Assembly: GCA_963850345.1 (NCBI GenBank)
Contig: CAWKKW010000001.1
Location: 1 to 64,000, forward strand
DNA length: 64,000 bases
Source of the DNA: CAWKKW01 sp963850345
GTDB lineage: Bacteria > Acidobacteriota > Terriglobia > Terriglobales > Acidobacteriaceae
Direction of reading: 5' to 3'
Positions 35,800 through 44,654 of the stretch are shown one piece after another. The first letter of the stretch is position 1. Each line of letters opens with the position of its first letter. The notes under the pieces were generated by a model. The model had not been told where the DNA came from and did no database searches. It worked only from the letters and a program-made list of their open reading frames with translations. The position numbers were made by a program, and so were the translations under genes.

Positions 35800-37083
35800 A
35801 TGCTGGCCCACGCCATCCCGTTCGATCCTGCGAACTCAGCGACCGCGCTGGCGCAACTGCCCCAGAAGCCGGCGGTGTTTGCCTTGTTCGGCGCCGATCC
35901 CTCGGCTGAGCCTTACCTGAGCCGGACGACCAATCTGCAGCGGCGGCTGAAGCGATTTCTCGATGCGCGGCCGACGCAGGGGCGCAGGCTGCGGCTGACG
36001 GAGAAGGTCGCGCGCATCGAATACACGACAGTGGGTTCGGAGTTCGAATCGACGCTGGTGCTCTATTCGGCGTCGCTGGCTGCGTTTGGCGAAGGAGCGC
36101 GCAAGCGGCTGCACCTGACGCCTCCGGCACTCATCCGCTTCGCCGACCAGAACCCCTATCCCCGGGCTTATGTAACTACACGTGTGACGAAAACCGGACT
36201 CGATACCCTGTACGGGCCATTTGCATCGCGCGCTGCGGCGGAGCGGTTCCTGGAAGAGACGCTGAACCTGTTTCTGCTGCGGCGGTGTCTGCCTGACCTG
36301 CATCCCGATCCAATGTTTCCGGGCTGCGTGTACTCGGAGATGAAGATGTGCCTGGCCCCGTGCTTCAAGGGCTGCACGGACGAGCGGTATGCGGAGGAGG
36401 CAGCGCAGGTGCGACTCTTTCTCGAGTCGCGCGGGCAGAGCCTGCTCCAACGGGTGGCGGCGGAGCGGGAGCAGGCGTCGGCGGAGCTGGAGTTTGAGAA
36501 GGCCGCGGCGCTTCATACGCGCTGGCAGAAGGTGGAAGCAGTAGCGGCGTTGGCGGCGGAGGCGGTGCATCCCATTGCCCGGCTGAGAGGGATCGTGCTG
36601 CAACCGGGGGCCGAGCCATTTCACGTGGCGCTGTTTCTGCTGCAAGGAGGCGTGCTGAGCGGGCCCGCACTGTATTCGGTAGCGGGGATGCGGCACCCCA
36701 ATGAGCAGTCGGGGTCGAGTTCGCTGTACGCGCACCCGGTGGCGCTCGAACCGGTGCCGCTGGCGGCAGGCACGGGGGGTGGGGGGCAGGGCGGCTCAGC
36801 AGGGCCGGCGGAGACCAAGGTTTCGGCGGCGGCGTCGCGGGATCTGCTGGAGAGCCGGTTGGAGGAGGCGCGAGCCGCGCTCGAAGCAAACATGGGCAAG
36901 GCGGACAGCCAAACAGTGGCGGATCATCTTCGAATGTTTGCGCGGTGGTACTACCGGCCGGCGGCGAGGCGGAGCGGCGAGGTGGTGTTCTGGGACGAGG
37001 GGGCGCCGTTTCCGTCGAAGGCAATTTTGCGGGCGGTATCACGCGTGTTCCGCGGAGCAACCGAAGCCGCGCCGGTGGGCTGA
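35800..37083 (+). CDS. UvrC N-terminal-half protein (GIY-YIG nuclease plus UvrB-interacting region)
   Basis: 427 residues. The GIY-YIG-like segment occupies about 20-100 (AVFALFGADPSAEPYLSRTTNLQRRLKRF, where GIY and YIG are degenerate). A linker then leads to LRRCLPDLHPDPMFPGCVYSEMKMCLAPCFKGC, the Cys cluster of UvrC, and RVAAEREQASAELEFEKAAALHTRWQ, the UVR helix that binds UvrB. The RNase H-like C-terminal nuclease and the HhH motifs of full UvrC are absent. The region around 270-350 is unlike UvrC. A Cho-like or specialised repair function is possible. A GTG at 35776 would extend it by 8 residues. Confidence 0.82.
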   Translation: MLAHAIPFDPANSATALAQLPQKPAVFALFGADPSAEPYLSRTTNLQRRLKRFLDARPTQGRRLRLTEKVARIEYTTVGSEFESTLVLYSASLAAFGEGARKRLHLTPPALIRFADQNPYPRAYVTTRVTKTGLDTLYGPFASRAAAERFLEETLNLFLLRRCLPDLHPDPMFPGCVYSEMKMCLAPCFKGCTDERYAEEAAQVRLFLESRGQSLLQRVAAEREQASAELEFEKAAALHTRWQKVEAVAALAAEAVHPIARLRGIVLQPGAEPFHVALFLLQGGVLSGPALYSVAGMRHPNEQSGSSSLYAHPVALEPVPLAAGTGGGGQGGSAGPAETKVSAAASRDLLESRLEEARAALEANMGKADSQTVADHLRMFARWYYRPAARRSGEVVFWDEGAPFPSKAILRAVSRVFRGATEAAPVG

Positions 37084-37112
37084 GCACAGGCTCGAACTGG
37101 TACACTTTTTGG

Positions 37113-37300
37113 GTCAGCTGCGGTCGGCCGTCGGCGGAAAAGCGGTCGGCGGAAAAGCGGGCAGCCGGAAAAGCGGGCAGCTAAAGACCGGTCAGCTAAG
37201 AAGCGGTTAGCGAGTCAGCGAGTTAGCGGAACTGCGGGCAGCTAAAGAGCGGTCAGCTAAGAAGCAAGGCGGAAAGCAGATCAGCGAAAGCCGTGCGGTC
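37113..37300 (+). repeat. Dispersed tandem array, forward arm 1
   Basis: Irregular tandem units close to GCGGTCAGCTAAGAA and GCGGTTAGCGAGTCAGC follow the UvrC-like stop codon, starting about 30 bases after it. The segment 37205-37227 pairs with 37341-37363 (23 positions, one mismatch). Same family as the arrays at 43678, 59845, 60407 and 62139. Confidence 0.85.
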
Positions 37301-37340
37301 GATGTGAGTTGGGCAGGAGAATGCCTGGTGCGGACTTTAC

Positions 37341-37377
37341 GCTAACTCGCTGACTTGCTAACCAGCTAACTTGCTGC
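37341..37377 (-). repeat. Dispersed tandem array, inverted arm 1
   Basis: Minus-strand copies of the 8-bp subtype (AGTTAGC/AGTCAGC), closing the stem with 37205-37227, and ending in GCTGC followed by T5 at 37378-37382. Same terminal GCAGC as other arrays of the family, here inverted. Confidence 0.85.
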
Positions 37378-37423
37378 TTTTTCCACTTGCTGGTGTGCCC
37401 AGGGGAAGCTAGGAGAACGTGTC

Positions 37424-38155
37424 ATGGTGGAACTAGTGCCGTCGATCTTGTCTTGCGACTTTGCCCGGCTCGGCGAACAAGTGCAGGCCGCGGAGCGTGG
37501 CGGGGCGAAGGTGATTCACGTCGACGTGATGGATGGCCACTTCGTCCCCAACATCACACTGGGGCCGCCGGTGGTGAAGTCGTTGCGCAAGGCGACCAAG
37601 TTGCCGCTGGACTGCCACCTGATGATCGAGAATCCGGACGAGTTCATCCCTGCGTTTGCTGAGGCGGGCGCGAACTGGGTGAGCGTGCACTACGAGGCTT
37701 GCCGGCACCTGCACCGGACGCTCGAACATATTCGGGATCACGGCATGGAACCGGCGGTAGTGATCAATCCGGCGACCATCGTGGAGCTGCTCGACGACAT
37801 CCTGCCGATGGTGCACCACGTGCTGGTGATGAGCGTGAACCCGGGGTTTGGCGGGCAGAAGTTTATTCCGTTTAGTCTGAACAAGATCCGCCGATTGAAG
37901 GAAATCAAGCAGGAACGCGGCCTCAGTTATAGGATTGAGGTAGACGGCGGCATTGCTCACGACACGGTGAAACAGGTCGTCGAAGCAGGAGCGGACCTGC
38001 TGGTTGCAGGGAATGCGGTTTTCGGCGGCGGCGATGCCGAGCAAGGGACCCGCGAACTGTTGCTGGCTGCATTGGAAGCGGCGGGCGAGACGCGCGAGCG
38101 AGAGCAGCAGGAACAGAAGCGTCAGAAAGACCAGAAGCGGCAGAAGGCAAGTTGA
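37424..38155 (+). CDS. rpe: Ribulose-phosphate 3-epimerase
   Basis: 243 residues, TIM barrel of the pentose phosphate pathway. PSILSCDFARLGEQV, HVDVMDGHFVPNITLGP, LMIENPDEFIPAF, MSVNPGFGGQKFIP and IEVDGGIAHDT carry the catalytic Asp residues, His and phosphate-binding Gly motifs. After the barrel there is a 19-residue charged tail (EREQQEQKRQKDQKRQKAS) of repeated Gln/Lys/Arg that is not part of the fold. GGAGAACGTG precedes the ATG. Confidence 0.96.
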   Translation: MVELVPSILSCDFARLGEQVQAAERGGAKVIHVDVMDGHFVPNITLGPPVVKSLRKATKLPLDCHLMIENPDEFIPAFAEAGANWVSVHYEACRHLHRTLEHIRDHGMEPAVVINPATIVELLDDILPMVHHVLVMSVNPGFGGQKFIPFSLNKIRRLKEIKQERGLSYRIEVDGGIAHDTVKQVVEAGADLLVAGNAVFGGGDAEQGTRELLLAALEAAGETREREQQEQKRQKDQKRQKAS

Positions 38156-38282
38156 CTCGGTTGCTTGTTCAAAGAGATGGAGCAGGCCTGAGCGTAAGCA
38201 AAGGAAAGTTCGGTTGGTCTGGATGGGTTTGGCAGAGGGCCCACTCCAAGCGCGGCAAGTGCCTGCCAACTATTGAGGTGTT

Positions 38283-39956
38283 ATGAATCGGATTGTTTCC
38301 CGGATTTCGGCCGTGTGTCTGTTCGCGGCCATGGCTCTCCCCGCACACGCGGTTCTCGGAAAGAAAAAGAATAACCACAAAATTAACCGCAGCAACCCGC
38401 TGTCAGGTCTGGATTCGAAGCAGCCGGATAAGGAGCTGTACGACAAGGCGATGGTGGCGCTGAAGAAGGGCCACTTCGACGTGTGCCGGCTCGATCTGCA
38501 GACGCTGTTGAATACCTATCCAGACTCTGAGTACCAGATGCGGGCGAAGCTGGCGATCGGCGACAGCTGGTTCAAAGAGGGCGGCTCGGCCGCGCTGACG
38601 CAGGCGGAGTCGGAGTTCAAGGATTTCGAGACCTTCTTCCCCAACGTGCCCGAAGCGGCTGAGGCGCAGATGAAGGTCGCCGATATCTACTACATGCAGA
38701 TGGAGAAGCCGGACCGCGACTTCACCAACGTGCAGCGGGCGGAGCAGGAATACCGGACGATGATCCAGCAGTATCCTGACTCGACGCTGGTGCCGCGCGC
38801 CAAGCAGCGGCTGCGCGACGTGCAGGAGGTGCAGGCACAGCGGCAGTTTGAGATCGGGCAGTTTTACTCCACGCATGAGAACTGGCCGGCGACGATCGCT
38901 CGCCTGCAGACGGTAACGGATACGTATCCGCTCTTCAGCCACAGCGATATGGCCCTGCTTTCGCTCGGCGATGCGTACTCAGCCGAGGCGCATGCGGCGC
39001 AGAACATGAATATTCCGCCGACCGCCAAGGGCGAACTGGTGAAGACTTATGAAGATCGAGCGGCAGCGGCGTACGCGCGGGTAGTGACGCGGTATCCGAT
39101 GGCACCGCACGTGGAGGACGCCAAGGACCGGCTGATCGCGATGAACCGTGTATTGCCGGAGCCGTCGCACGAGGCACTGGCCGAGAACGAGGCGGAAGAG
39201 CAGAGCCGCACCAACGTCCGGCTGAAGGACAGGGCTTTGCTGCTGGTAAAGAAAGGTCCCTCGACGGTCGAGTCAGCCCGTGTGGGCGAGCCTACGTTGA
39301 CCGATCCGACGCCTACGCTGGCGCCGGCGGTGACACGCGAGACGGTAAGCATCTACAACGCGGCGATCAGCGGACATGCACCCGCTGCCCCGGCGCAGCG
39401 TTCCGCGGCCATTGCCAATGGCACCGCACCGCCCACTACGGACCAGCCGGCAGCGGCGCCCTCGCTTGAGAGCGTACCTGAGGGGAATGGCGGATCCACG
39501 ATCGGGCCGGTGGAAGTCATTACGCCGGGCAGTGCGACCCCTGCGACAGGAACGCCTGCGCCGACCAGCACGTCGGGGACGGACACGACCGGAGCCGCGG
39601 GAACGGGAACGAACAACGGAGCAGCAGCAACGGGAGCAGGCACGGGGAACGGAGGCGCGGTTCCGATGGATGCCAGCGGAGTGGCGCCTACCGGCGCACC
39701 CCCGGCTCAGCCGAACGGCGGTTTGACCCCGGTCGGCCCGGTGAACAACACGCCGGTACCGGCAGTCGAGAAGCCGGCCGAGGCTCCGGCACAGGTGAAC
39801 GAAGTGAAGGGCGGCGGACCGGCGCAGGTAACGACCGGAACGACCGCGCCTGCGGCCAACAGCAAGAAGAATCCCAAGCCGAAGTTCAACTCCGGAGATG
39901 AGTCGTCGAGCAAGCACAAGAAGAAGAAGGGACTGTCGAAGGTCAACCCTTTCTAA
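38283..39956 (+). CDS. bamD: Outer-membrane assembly lipoprotein BamD-like, with long disordered C-terminus
   Basis: 557 residues, about twice the usual BamD length. Residues about 50-250 form TPR repeats (KELYDKAMVALKKGHFDVCRLDLQTLL, YPDSEYQMRAKLAIGDSWF) as in BamD of the BAM complex. The exported N-terminus ends in ALPAHA and has no lipobox Cys, unlike typical BamD. The region about 330-535 is low-complexity Ala/Thr/Gly/Pro-rich, and the end is Lys-rich (KHKKKKGLSKVNPF). The tail is probably disordered and may reach the wall. Followed by a terminator that has been split by an insertion. Confidence 0.85.
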   Translation: MNRIVSRISAVCLFAAMALPAHAVLGKKKNNHKINRSNPLSGLDSKQPDKELYDKAMVALKKGHFDVCRLDLQTLLNTYPDSEYQMRAKLAIGDSWFKEGGSAALTQAESEFKDFETFFPNVPEAAEAQMKVADIYYMQMEKPDRDFTNVQRAEQEYRTMIQQYPDSTLVPRAKQRLRDVQEVQAQRQFEIGQFYSTHENWPATIARLQTVTDTYPLFSHSDMALLSLGDAYSAEAHAAQNMNIPPTAKGELVKTYEDRAAAAYARVVTRYPMAPHVEDAKDRLIAMNRVLPEPSHEALAENEAEEQSRTNVRLKDRALLLVKKGPSTVESARVGEPTLTDPTPTLAPAVTRETVSIYNAAISGHAPAAPAQRSAAIANGTAPPTTDQPAAAPSLESVPEGNGGSTIGPVEVITPGSATPATGTPAPTSTSGTDTTGAAGTGTNNGAAATGAGTGNGGAVPMDASGVAPTGAPPAQPNGGLTPVGPVNNTPVPAVEKPAEAPAQVNEVKGGGPAQVTTGTTAPAANSKKNPKPKFNSGDESSSKHKKKKGLSKVNPF

Positions 39957-39980
39957 GCGGGGAGTTGGCGTTTTGCGATG

Positions 39981-40010
39981 AAGGCGGCCTCGTCATGGGC
40001 CGCCTTTCTG
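39981..40010 (+). terminator. Intrinsic terminator of bamD
   Basis: A 9-bp stem (AAGGCGGCC 39981-39989 with GGCCGCCTT 39998-40006) and a short T-rich tail. Its 3' half is duplicated at 40833-40852, on the other side of the next gene. Confidence 0.8.
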
Positions 40011-40016
40011 CTGCTC
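39997..40016. repeat. 20-bp direct repeat, left copy (inside bamD terminator)
   Basis: The sequence GGGCCGCCTTTCTGCTGCTC is identical to 40833-40852. Together the copies flank 816 bases with one gene, as if DNA had been inserted in the terminator. Confidence 0.85.
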
Positions 40017-40107
40017 ACATCAAAACTTTCTTCAAGTGCTGGTTGCACTACAGCACGGCAATTCAGCCTTTTGGAACATTCTGCACGCTAATGGGGTCTG
40101 AAGACTC

Positions 40108-40737
40108 ATGAGTCCCCTTCGCCTATTACCCCTTGATATCGCGTCACGGTCTGCCAAAAAGATCTGCGTGTTGGCAATAATGATGGCTTGCTGCGTGGTA
40201 TTGAGCGAAGCCCAGTTCTTTCCCAAAAACTCTCTCGGCCTGAGGGACGACCGTTTTAAAGCGCGGTGGTATTCATCGCAGTTGGAGGCTCTCGATGAGC
40301 CTTCTCTACTGAAGATGGCGAACGATCCTGCGTCGCATTCATACAGATTCCTTTGGCTCCGAACGTTCGATCATCCAATCGCCGTGAGAGTTGAATTGAA
40401 GCCGGACGGAACCGGTATTCTCACAACCAAAGTCGCAAGCGGTTGTGGTGGCTATCGTCCGGGTGTTCTGACTCAGAACACTTCGCGAGCACTCACACCT
40501 ACAGAAGTTTCCTTGCTTCTTTCGCAAGTGGAGAAGGTCGGCTTCTGGACTGCTCCGAACCCCCTGAATGATCAGAGAGGCACCGACGGGGCGCAGTGGA
40601 TTATCGAGGGCGTCAGGGATCGTAAATACCATGTTATCGACCGCTGGACCCCCAACGACGGAGCGGCTCGGGACCTGGGAGTGCTGTTCGCCTTTAGGTT
40701 GGCCAAGTTGAAGGTCCCGACGAACAAGATTTATTGA
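40108..40737 (+). CDS. Inserted gene for an exported protein of unknown function
   Basis: 209 residues. An N-terminal hydrophobic segment (about 18-35, LAIMMACCVVLSEAQFF) suggests export. The body contains VRVELKPDGTGILTTKVASGCGG and QWIIEGVRDRKYHVIDRWTP, a beta-rich pattern without a family I recognise. The gene is clearly less GC-rich than bamD and valS and lies exactly between two 20-bp direct repeats derived from the bamD terminator, signs of a later insertion. ATG preceded by no strong Shine-Dalgarno. Confidence 0.75.
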   Translation: MSPLRLLPLDIASRSAKKICVLAIMMACCVVLSEAQFFPKNSLGLRDDRFKARWYSSQLEALDEPSLLKMANDPASHSYRFLWLRTFDHPIAVRVELKPDGTGILTTKVASGCGGYRPGVLTQNTSRALTPTEVSLLLSQVEKVGFWTAPNPLNDQRGTDGAQWIIEGVRDRKYHVIDRWTPNDGAARDLGVLFAFRLAKLKVPTNKIY

Positions 40738-40832
40738 TCTCGACCGGTAGCTGCTGCAAAAAGCAATGTCAATTTCCGCACCTTCATCCGATTCGCCCGT
40801 GGCCTGAACGAAGTTTCATAGGCCTCGGAACT

Positions 40833-40852
40833 GGGCCGCCTTTCTGCTGCTC
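40833..40852. repeat. 20-bp direct repeat, right copy
   Basis: Identical to 39997-40016. The upstream sequence GGCCTCG is also kept, with 4 instead of 3 intervening bases, so the similarity extends to about 32 bases. The left stem half of the terminator is not reproduced intact. Confidence 0.85.
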
Positions 40853-40903
40853 CGGAGTCAGCCGGTATCAAATACGGCTATGCTATGGTGAAGAGTCAAC
40901 CTC

Positions 40904-43675
40904 ATGCCCCAAGACCTGCCGAAAGCCTATGATCCTACTGCGATAGAAGACCGGTGGGCCGAATTCTGGGTGCGCGAGCGCTTGTTTGACCAGCCCTCGC
41001 CTCCCTCCTCAAATCCATTTGGCGGAAGTACGCCGAAGGGACCGGAGCGGCCTGTCTTCACCATCCTGCTGCCGCCGCCCAATGTGACCGGCCGGCTGCA
41101 CATGGGCCACATGCTTAACCAGACTGAGATGGACATCCTGACGCGCTGGCGCAGGATGTGCGGCGATCTCGCGCTCTGGCTGCCGGGGACGGACCACGCC
41201 GGCATCGCGACGCAGATGATGGTCGAGCGCCAGCTGGTGAACGAGGGCAAGACCCGCGAAGGAGTGGGGCGCGAGGCCTTCGTCGAGCGCGTGTGGGAGT
41301 GGAAGCAGGTGTACGGCAGCGCCATCATGGAGCAGATGAAGCGGCTGGGCGCAAGCGTGGACTGGTCGCGCGAATACTTCACCATGGACGACAACCTGTC
41401 GGTAGCGGTGAGAGAGGCGTTCGTCCGCCTGTACGAGCAGGGGCTGGTGTATCGCGGCGCCTACATTGTGAACTGGTGCCCACGATGCCAGACCGCCATC
41501 TCCGATCTGGAAGTGGTGCACGAGGAGCAGCAGGGGAAGCTGTGGGAGATTCGCTACCCGGTGGTGGGCGAGCCGGATGCCTTCTTTTCTATTGCGACCA
41601 CGCGGCCGGAGACGCTGCTGGGCGACGTGGCTGTGGCGGTTCATCCGGACGATGAGCGGTACACGTATCTCCACGGGAAGATGCTGCGGCTGCCGCTGAT
41701 GGATCGTGAGATTCCGGTGGTGACAGATACGTTTGTGAGCCCGGACTTCGGGACCGGCGCGGTAAAAGTGACGCCGGCGCATGATCCGAACGATTTCGCC
41801 ATCGGGCAGCGGCACGGGCTGCCGTCGATCAACATCATGGACGAGACCGCGCACATCAACGCGAACGGCGGCAAGTATTCGGGGTTGGATCGGTACGAAG
41901 CGCGGGAGAAGGTGCTGGCAGACCTCGAGGCGCAGGGACTGCTCGTCTCGGTGCGCGACCATGTGAATTCGGTGGGCAAGTGCGATCGCTGCAAGACGGT
42001 GGTGGAGCCGCGGCTGTCGACGCAATGGTTTATCAAAATACAGCCGTTGGCCGATAAGGCGATCGCGGCGGTGGAGCAGGGCCACATCCGGTTCACGCCG
42101 GAGCAGTACGCGAAGACATATTTCGAGTGGATGCGGAACATTCACGACTGGTGCATCTCGCGGCAGTTGTGGTGGGGACACCGGATACCGGCGTGGCACT
42201 GCAAGGCATGCCGCCAGGTGACTGTGGCGCGGAATACGCCGGCGGCCTGCGCGCAGTGCGGCAACACAGAGCTGGAGCAGGAGACGGACGTGCTGGACAC
42301 CTGGTTCTCGTCCGGGCTGCTGCCGTTTACGGTGTTTGGATGGCCGCGGCGTACGGCGGATCTGGACGCGTTCTACCCGACCAAGCTGCTGGTGACGGGC
42401 TTTGACATTCTCTTCTTCTGGGTGGCGCGGATGATCATGCTCGGCTGCCACTTCATGCTGGCCGAGCCGATGGCGGACGGATCGAAGCGGACACTGAAGG
42501 ACTCCGTGCCCTTTCGCGAGGTTTATATTCATGCGCTGGTGCGGGATGCGGACCGGCAGAAGATGTCTAAGACCAAGGGCAACGTAATCGATCCAATCGA
42601 GATCGTGAAGCGATACGGTACGGATGCGGTGCGGTTCACACTGGCGGCGATGGCTTCGCCGGGAACCGACATCGCGTTCAGCGAGGCGCGCACCGAGGGG
42701 TATCGCGCGTTCGCGAACAAGATATGGAATGCGGCGCGGTTCCTCTTCATGCAGATGGAGAGGGCGAGCGAAGCGGGGATGGGCGTGTCGCCGGCAGCGC
42801 TGCTGGCAGACCCGGTGCTCACGCCGAGTTCGCCGCTCGAGGCGCGGTGGATTGTGTCGCGACTGAATCATGTGGCCGAGGAGGTCAACCGTTCGCTGGC
42901 CGGATATCGCTTTCACGAAGCGGCCAACACGGTCTACCAGTTTTTCTGGGGCGACCTGTGCGACTGGTACCTGGAGATTGTGAAGCTGCGGCTGGACTTC
43001 AGCGGCAACGGGGAGCGGACGGCGGTGCAGTCTTCGCTGGCCACGCTGCAGGGGGTGTTTGAGTCGTCGCTGCGGCTGCTGTCGCCGTTCATGCCGTTCA
43101 TCACCGAAGAGATCTGGCACGCGTACTTCAGCGGGAGGCCGCCGGCCAAGTCCATTGCGCTCACGCGCTATCCGCAGCCGTTTGGCGAGCACATGGACGC
43201 AGAGGTGGAACGCGAGATGACGGTGCTGCAGGAGCTGATCGTCACGGTCCGGACCATTCGCAAGGATCTTGGTGTGGAAGAGAAGGCGACGGTGCCGATC
43301 CGCGTGCGGACCAGTGAAGCGTTTCGTGGGCTGTTCGAGTTCAACCTCGATATTGTGGCGAAACTTGCGCGGGTGTCGGCCATCGAATTTGTAGAGACAG
43401 CGCCGAAGGAAGCGGGGGCGCGTTCGACACCGGAGTTCGATGTGGCGGTCTTATATGAGCGCACCATCGATGTTGCGGTAGAGTGCGAGCGGCTGACCAA
43501 GGAACTGGCGCGGTACGAGAAGGAAATGGCGAATGCGGACCGGCAATTGACGAACGAAGCATTCCTGGCGAAGGCGCCTGCGCAGGTGGTCGAGGGGATT
43601 CGTCGCCGGGCGGGTGAGCTGGTGGTGCTGATCGAGAAGAGCCGCGGGGCGTTGACGGAGTTGGGGTGTTTTTAG
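40904..43675 (+). CDS. valS: Valyl-tRNA synthetase
   Basis: 923 residues, class I. HMGH (66-69) is the HIGH motif and KMSKT (about 553) the KMSKS motif. PPPNVTGRLHMGHMLNQ, the editing domain (ATTRPETLLGDVAVAVHPDD), and the Cys zinc-like knuckles CPRC, CDRC and CxxC at about 415-430 are visible. The C-terminal helical arm (about 855-923) has the usual coiled coil, ECERLTKELARYEKEMANA. Its stop is followed immediately by a repeat array of the dispersed family. Confidence 0.97.
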   Translation: MPQDLPKAYDPTAIEDRWAEFWVRERLFDQPSPPSSNPFGGSTPKGPERPVFTILLPPPNVTGRLHMGHMLNQTEMDILTRWRRMCGDLALWLPGTDHAGIATQMMVERQLVNEGKTREGVGREAFVERVWEWKQVYGSAIMEQMKRLGASVDWSREYFTMDDNLSVAVREAFVRLYEQGLVYRGAYIVNWCPRCQTAISDLEVVHEEQQGKLWEIRYPVVGEPDAFFSIATTRPETLLGDVAVAVHPDDERYTYLHGKMLRLPLMDREIPVVTDTFVSPDFGTGAVKVTPAHDPNDFAIGQRHGLPSINIMDETAHINANGGKYSGLDRYEAREKVLADLEAQGLLVSVRDHVNSVGKCDRCKTVVEPRLSTQWFIKIQPLADKAIAAVEQGHIRFTPEQYAKTYFEWMRNIHDWCISRQLWWGHRIPAWHCKACRQVTVARNTPAACAQCGNTELEQETDVLDTWFSSGLLPFTVFGWPRRTADLDAFYPTKLLVTGFDILFFWVARMIMLGCHFMLAEPMADGSKRTLKDSVPFREVYIHALVRDADRQKMSKTKGNVIDPIEIVKRYGTDAVRFTLAAMASPGTDIAFSEARTEGYRAFANKIWNAARFLFMQMERASEAGMGVSPAALLADPVLTPSSPLEARWIVSRLNHVAEEVNRSLAGYRFHEAANTVYQFFWGDLCDWYLEIVKLRLDFSGNGERTAVQSSLATLQGVFESSLRLLSPFMPFITEEIWHAYFSGRPPAKSIALTRYPQPFGEHMDAEVEREMTVLQELIVTVRTIRKDLGVEEKATVPIRVRTSEAFRGLFEFNLDIVAKLARVSAIEFVETAPKEAGARSTPEFDVAVLYERTIDVAVECERLTKELARYEKEMANADRQLTNEAFLAKAPAQVVEGIRRRAGELVVLIEKSRGALTELGCF

Positions 43676-43677
43676 GG

Positions 43678-43714
43678 AGCAGCGAGATAGCGAGTTAGCA
43701 AGTTAGCTGGTTAG
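43678..43714 (+). repeat. Dispersed tandem array behind valS
   Basis: Begins 3 bases after the valS stop: AGCAGCGAGATAGCGAGTTAGC then AAGTTAGCTGGTTAG, the 8-bp subtype. It shares AGCAAGTTAGCTGGTTAG with the minus strand of 37341-37377. No inverted partner is present. Confidence 0.8.
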
Positions 43715-43767
43715 AAGAAGAGCGGGTCGGATGTTGAGCGTGGCGACACGCATGAACCGAGGGATTC

Positions 43768-44652
43768 ATGGATTGGAAGAGCAGGCGCATCGAGGCGATC
43801 CTGGAGACGGCGCTTCTCGAAGACAAGGCGACCAGCGACGCGACGACGGAGATCACGATCGATCCGAAGCTTCGCGCGTCGGCGACGGTGATGGCGAAGC
43901 AGGACTGCGTGCTGGCTGGATTGGGCGCAATTCCGCGGTTCCTGGAGATCTTCGCGCGGCTGGATAAGAAGCAATCGGGTCGCTACGAGGTGATCAGCCA
44001 CCCGGAGATCTTTGATGGCGTGCGGGTGAAGAAGGGCCAGGCGATCGCGGTGATTCGTCACAATGCTCGCGTCATATTGGCCTGTGAGCGCGTGATCCTG
44101 AATTTGCTGCAGCACATGAGCGGCATCGCGACGCTGACCCGGCAGTATGTGGACGCGATCGAAGGTACGCACGCGCGAGTGCTGGATACGCGCAAGACGG
44201 TGCCGGGCATGCGGGTGCTGGATAAGTATTCGGTGCGATGCGGAGGCGGGGAGAATCACCGGCTGGATCTGTCGGACGGAATCCTGATCAAGAACAATCA
44301 CATATCGCTCGGGGGTGGCATCGAGAAGGTGTTGGCCGAGGCGCTGTCTAAGCGACAACCGGGGCGCGTGGTGCAGGTGGAAGTTCGGGACTTTGAAGAG
44401 CTGAGGCTGGCGCTCGATGGCGGAGCAGAGTCCATTCTGCTGGACAACATGAGCCCGGCGGAGATCAAGAAGGCTGTCGCCACGGTGCGCGATCGCGGAT
44501 TGACGATTCCGCTCGAGGCCTCAGGTGGCATCGTGCTGGAGAACATTCGCAAGTATGCGCTGGCCGGGGTGGACTACATCTCCGTGGGCGCGCTGACGCA
44601 CTCGGCGACAGCGGTTGACCTGAGCATGCGCATCACGGCGGAGATCTACTGA
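43768..44652 (+). CDS. nadC: Nicotinate-nucleotide pyrophosphorylase (quinolinate phosphoribosyltransferase)
   Basis: 294 residues. ATVMAKQDCVLAGL, QHMSGIATLTRQYV, DTRKTVPGMRVLDKYSVRCGGG and the ending NNHISLGGGI plus VEVRDFEEL and LEASGGIVLENI are the diagnostic QAPRTase motifs. It makes nicotinate mononucleotide from quinolinate and PRPP in de novo NAD synthesis. First of a tight nadC-birA-coaX run: birA starts 2 bases after its stop. Confidence 0.96.
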   Translation: MDWKSRRIEAILETALLEDKATSDATTEITIDPKLRASATVMAKQDCVLAGLGAIPRFLEIFARLDKKQSGRYEVISHPEIFDGVRVKKGQAIAVIRHNARVILACERVILNLLQHMSGIATLTRQYVDAIEGTHARVLDTRKTVPGMRVLDKYSVRCGGGENHRLDLSDGILIKNNHISLGGGIEKVLAEALSKRQPGRVVQVEVRDFEELRLALDGGAESILLDNMSPAEIKKAVATVRDRGLTIPLEASGGIVLENIRKYALAGVDYISVGALTHSATAVDLSMRITAEIY

Positions 44653-44654
44653 CC

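Larger units (their letters stand above)
37084..37423. other. Gene-free region filled by the repeat array pair
   Basis: 340 bases between the UvrC-like gene and rpe, occupied by a forward repeat array (37113-37300), a short unique segment and an inverted array (37341-37377) followed by TTTTT. No ORF with start signal is seen; the ribosome-binding region of rpe (CTAGGAGAACGTG) is at the right end. Confidence 0.8.

Noticed and set aside
41009..43192. 727-residue minus-strand ORF
   Set aside because: Mirror of valS in a high-GC gene; Arg/His/Pro-rich composition, no start signal. Same for the long antisense frames at 14962-16092 and 49647-50807.
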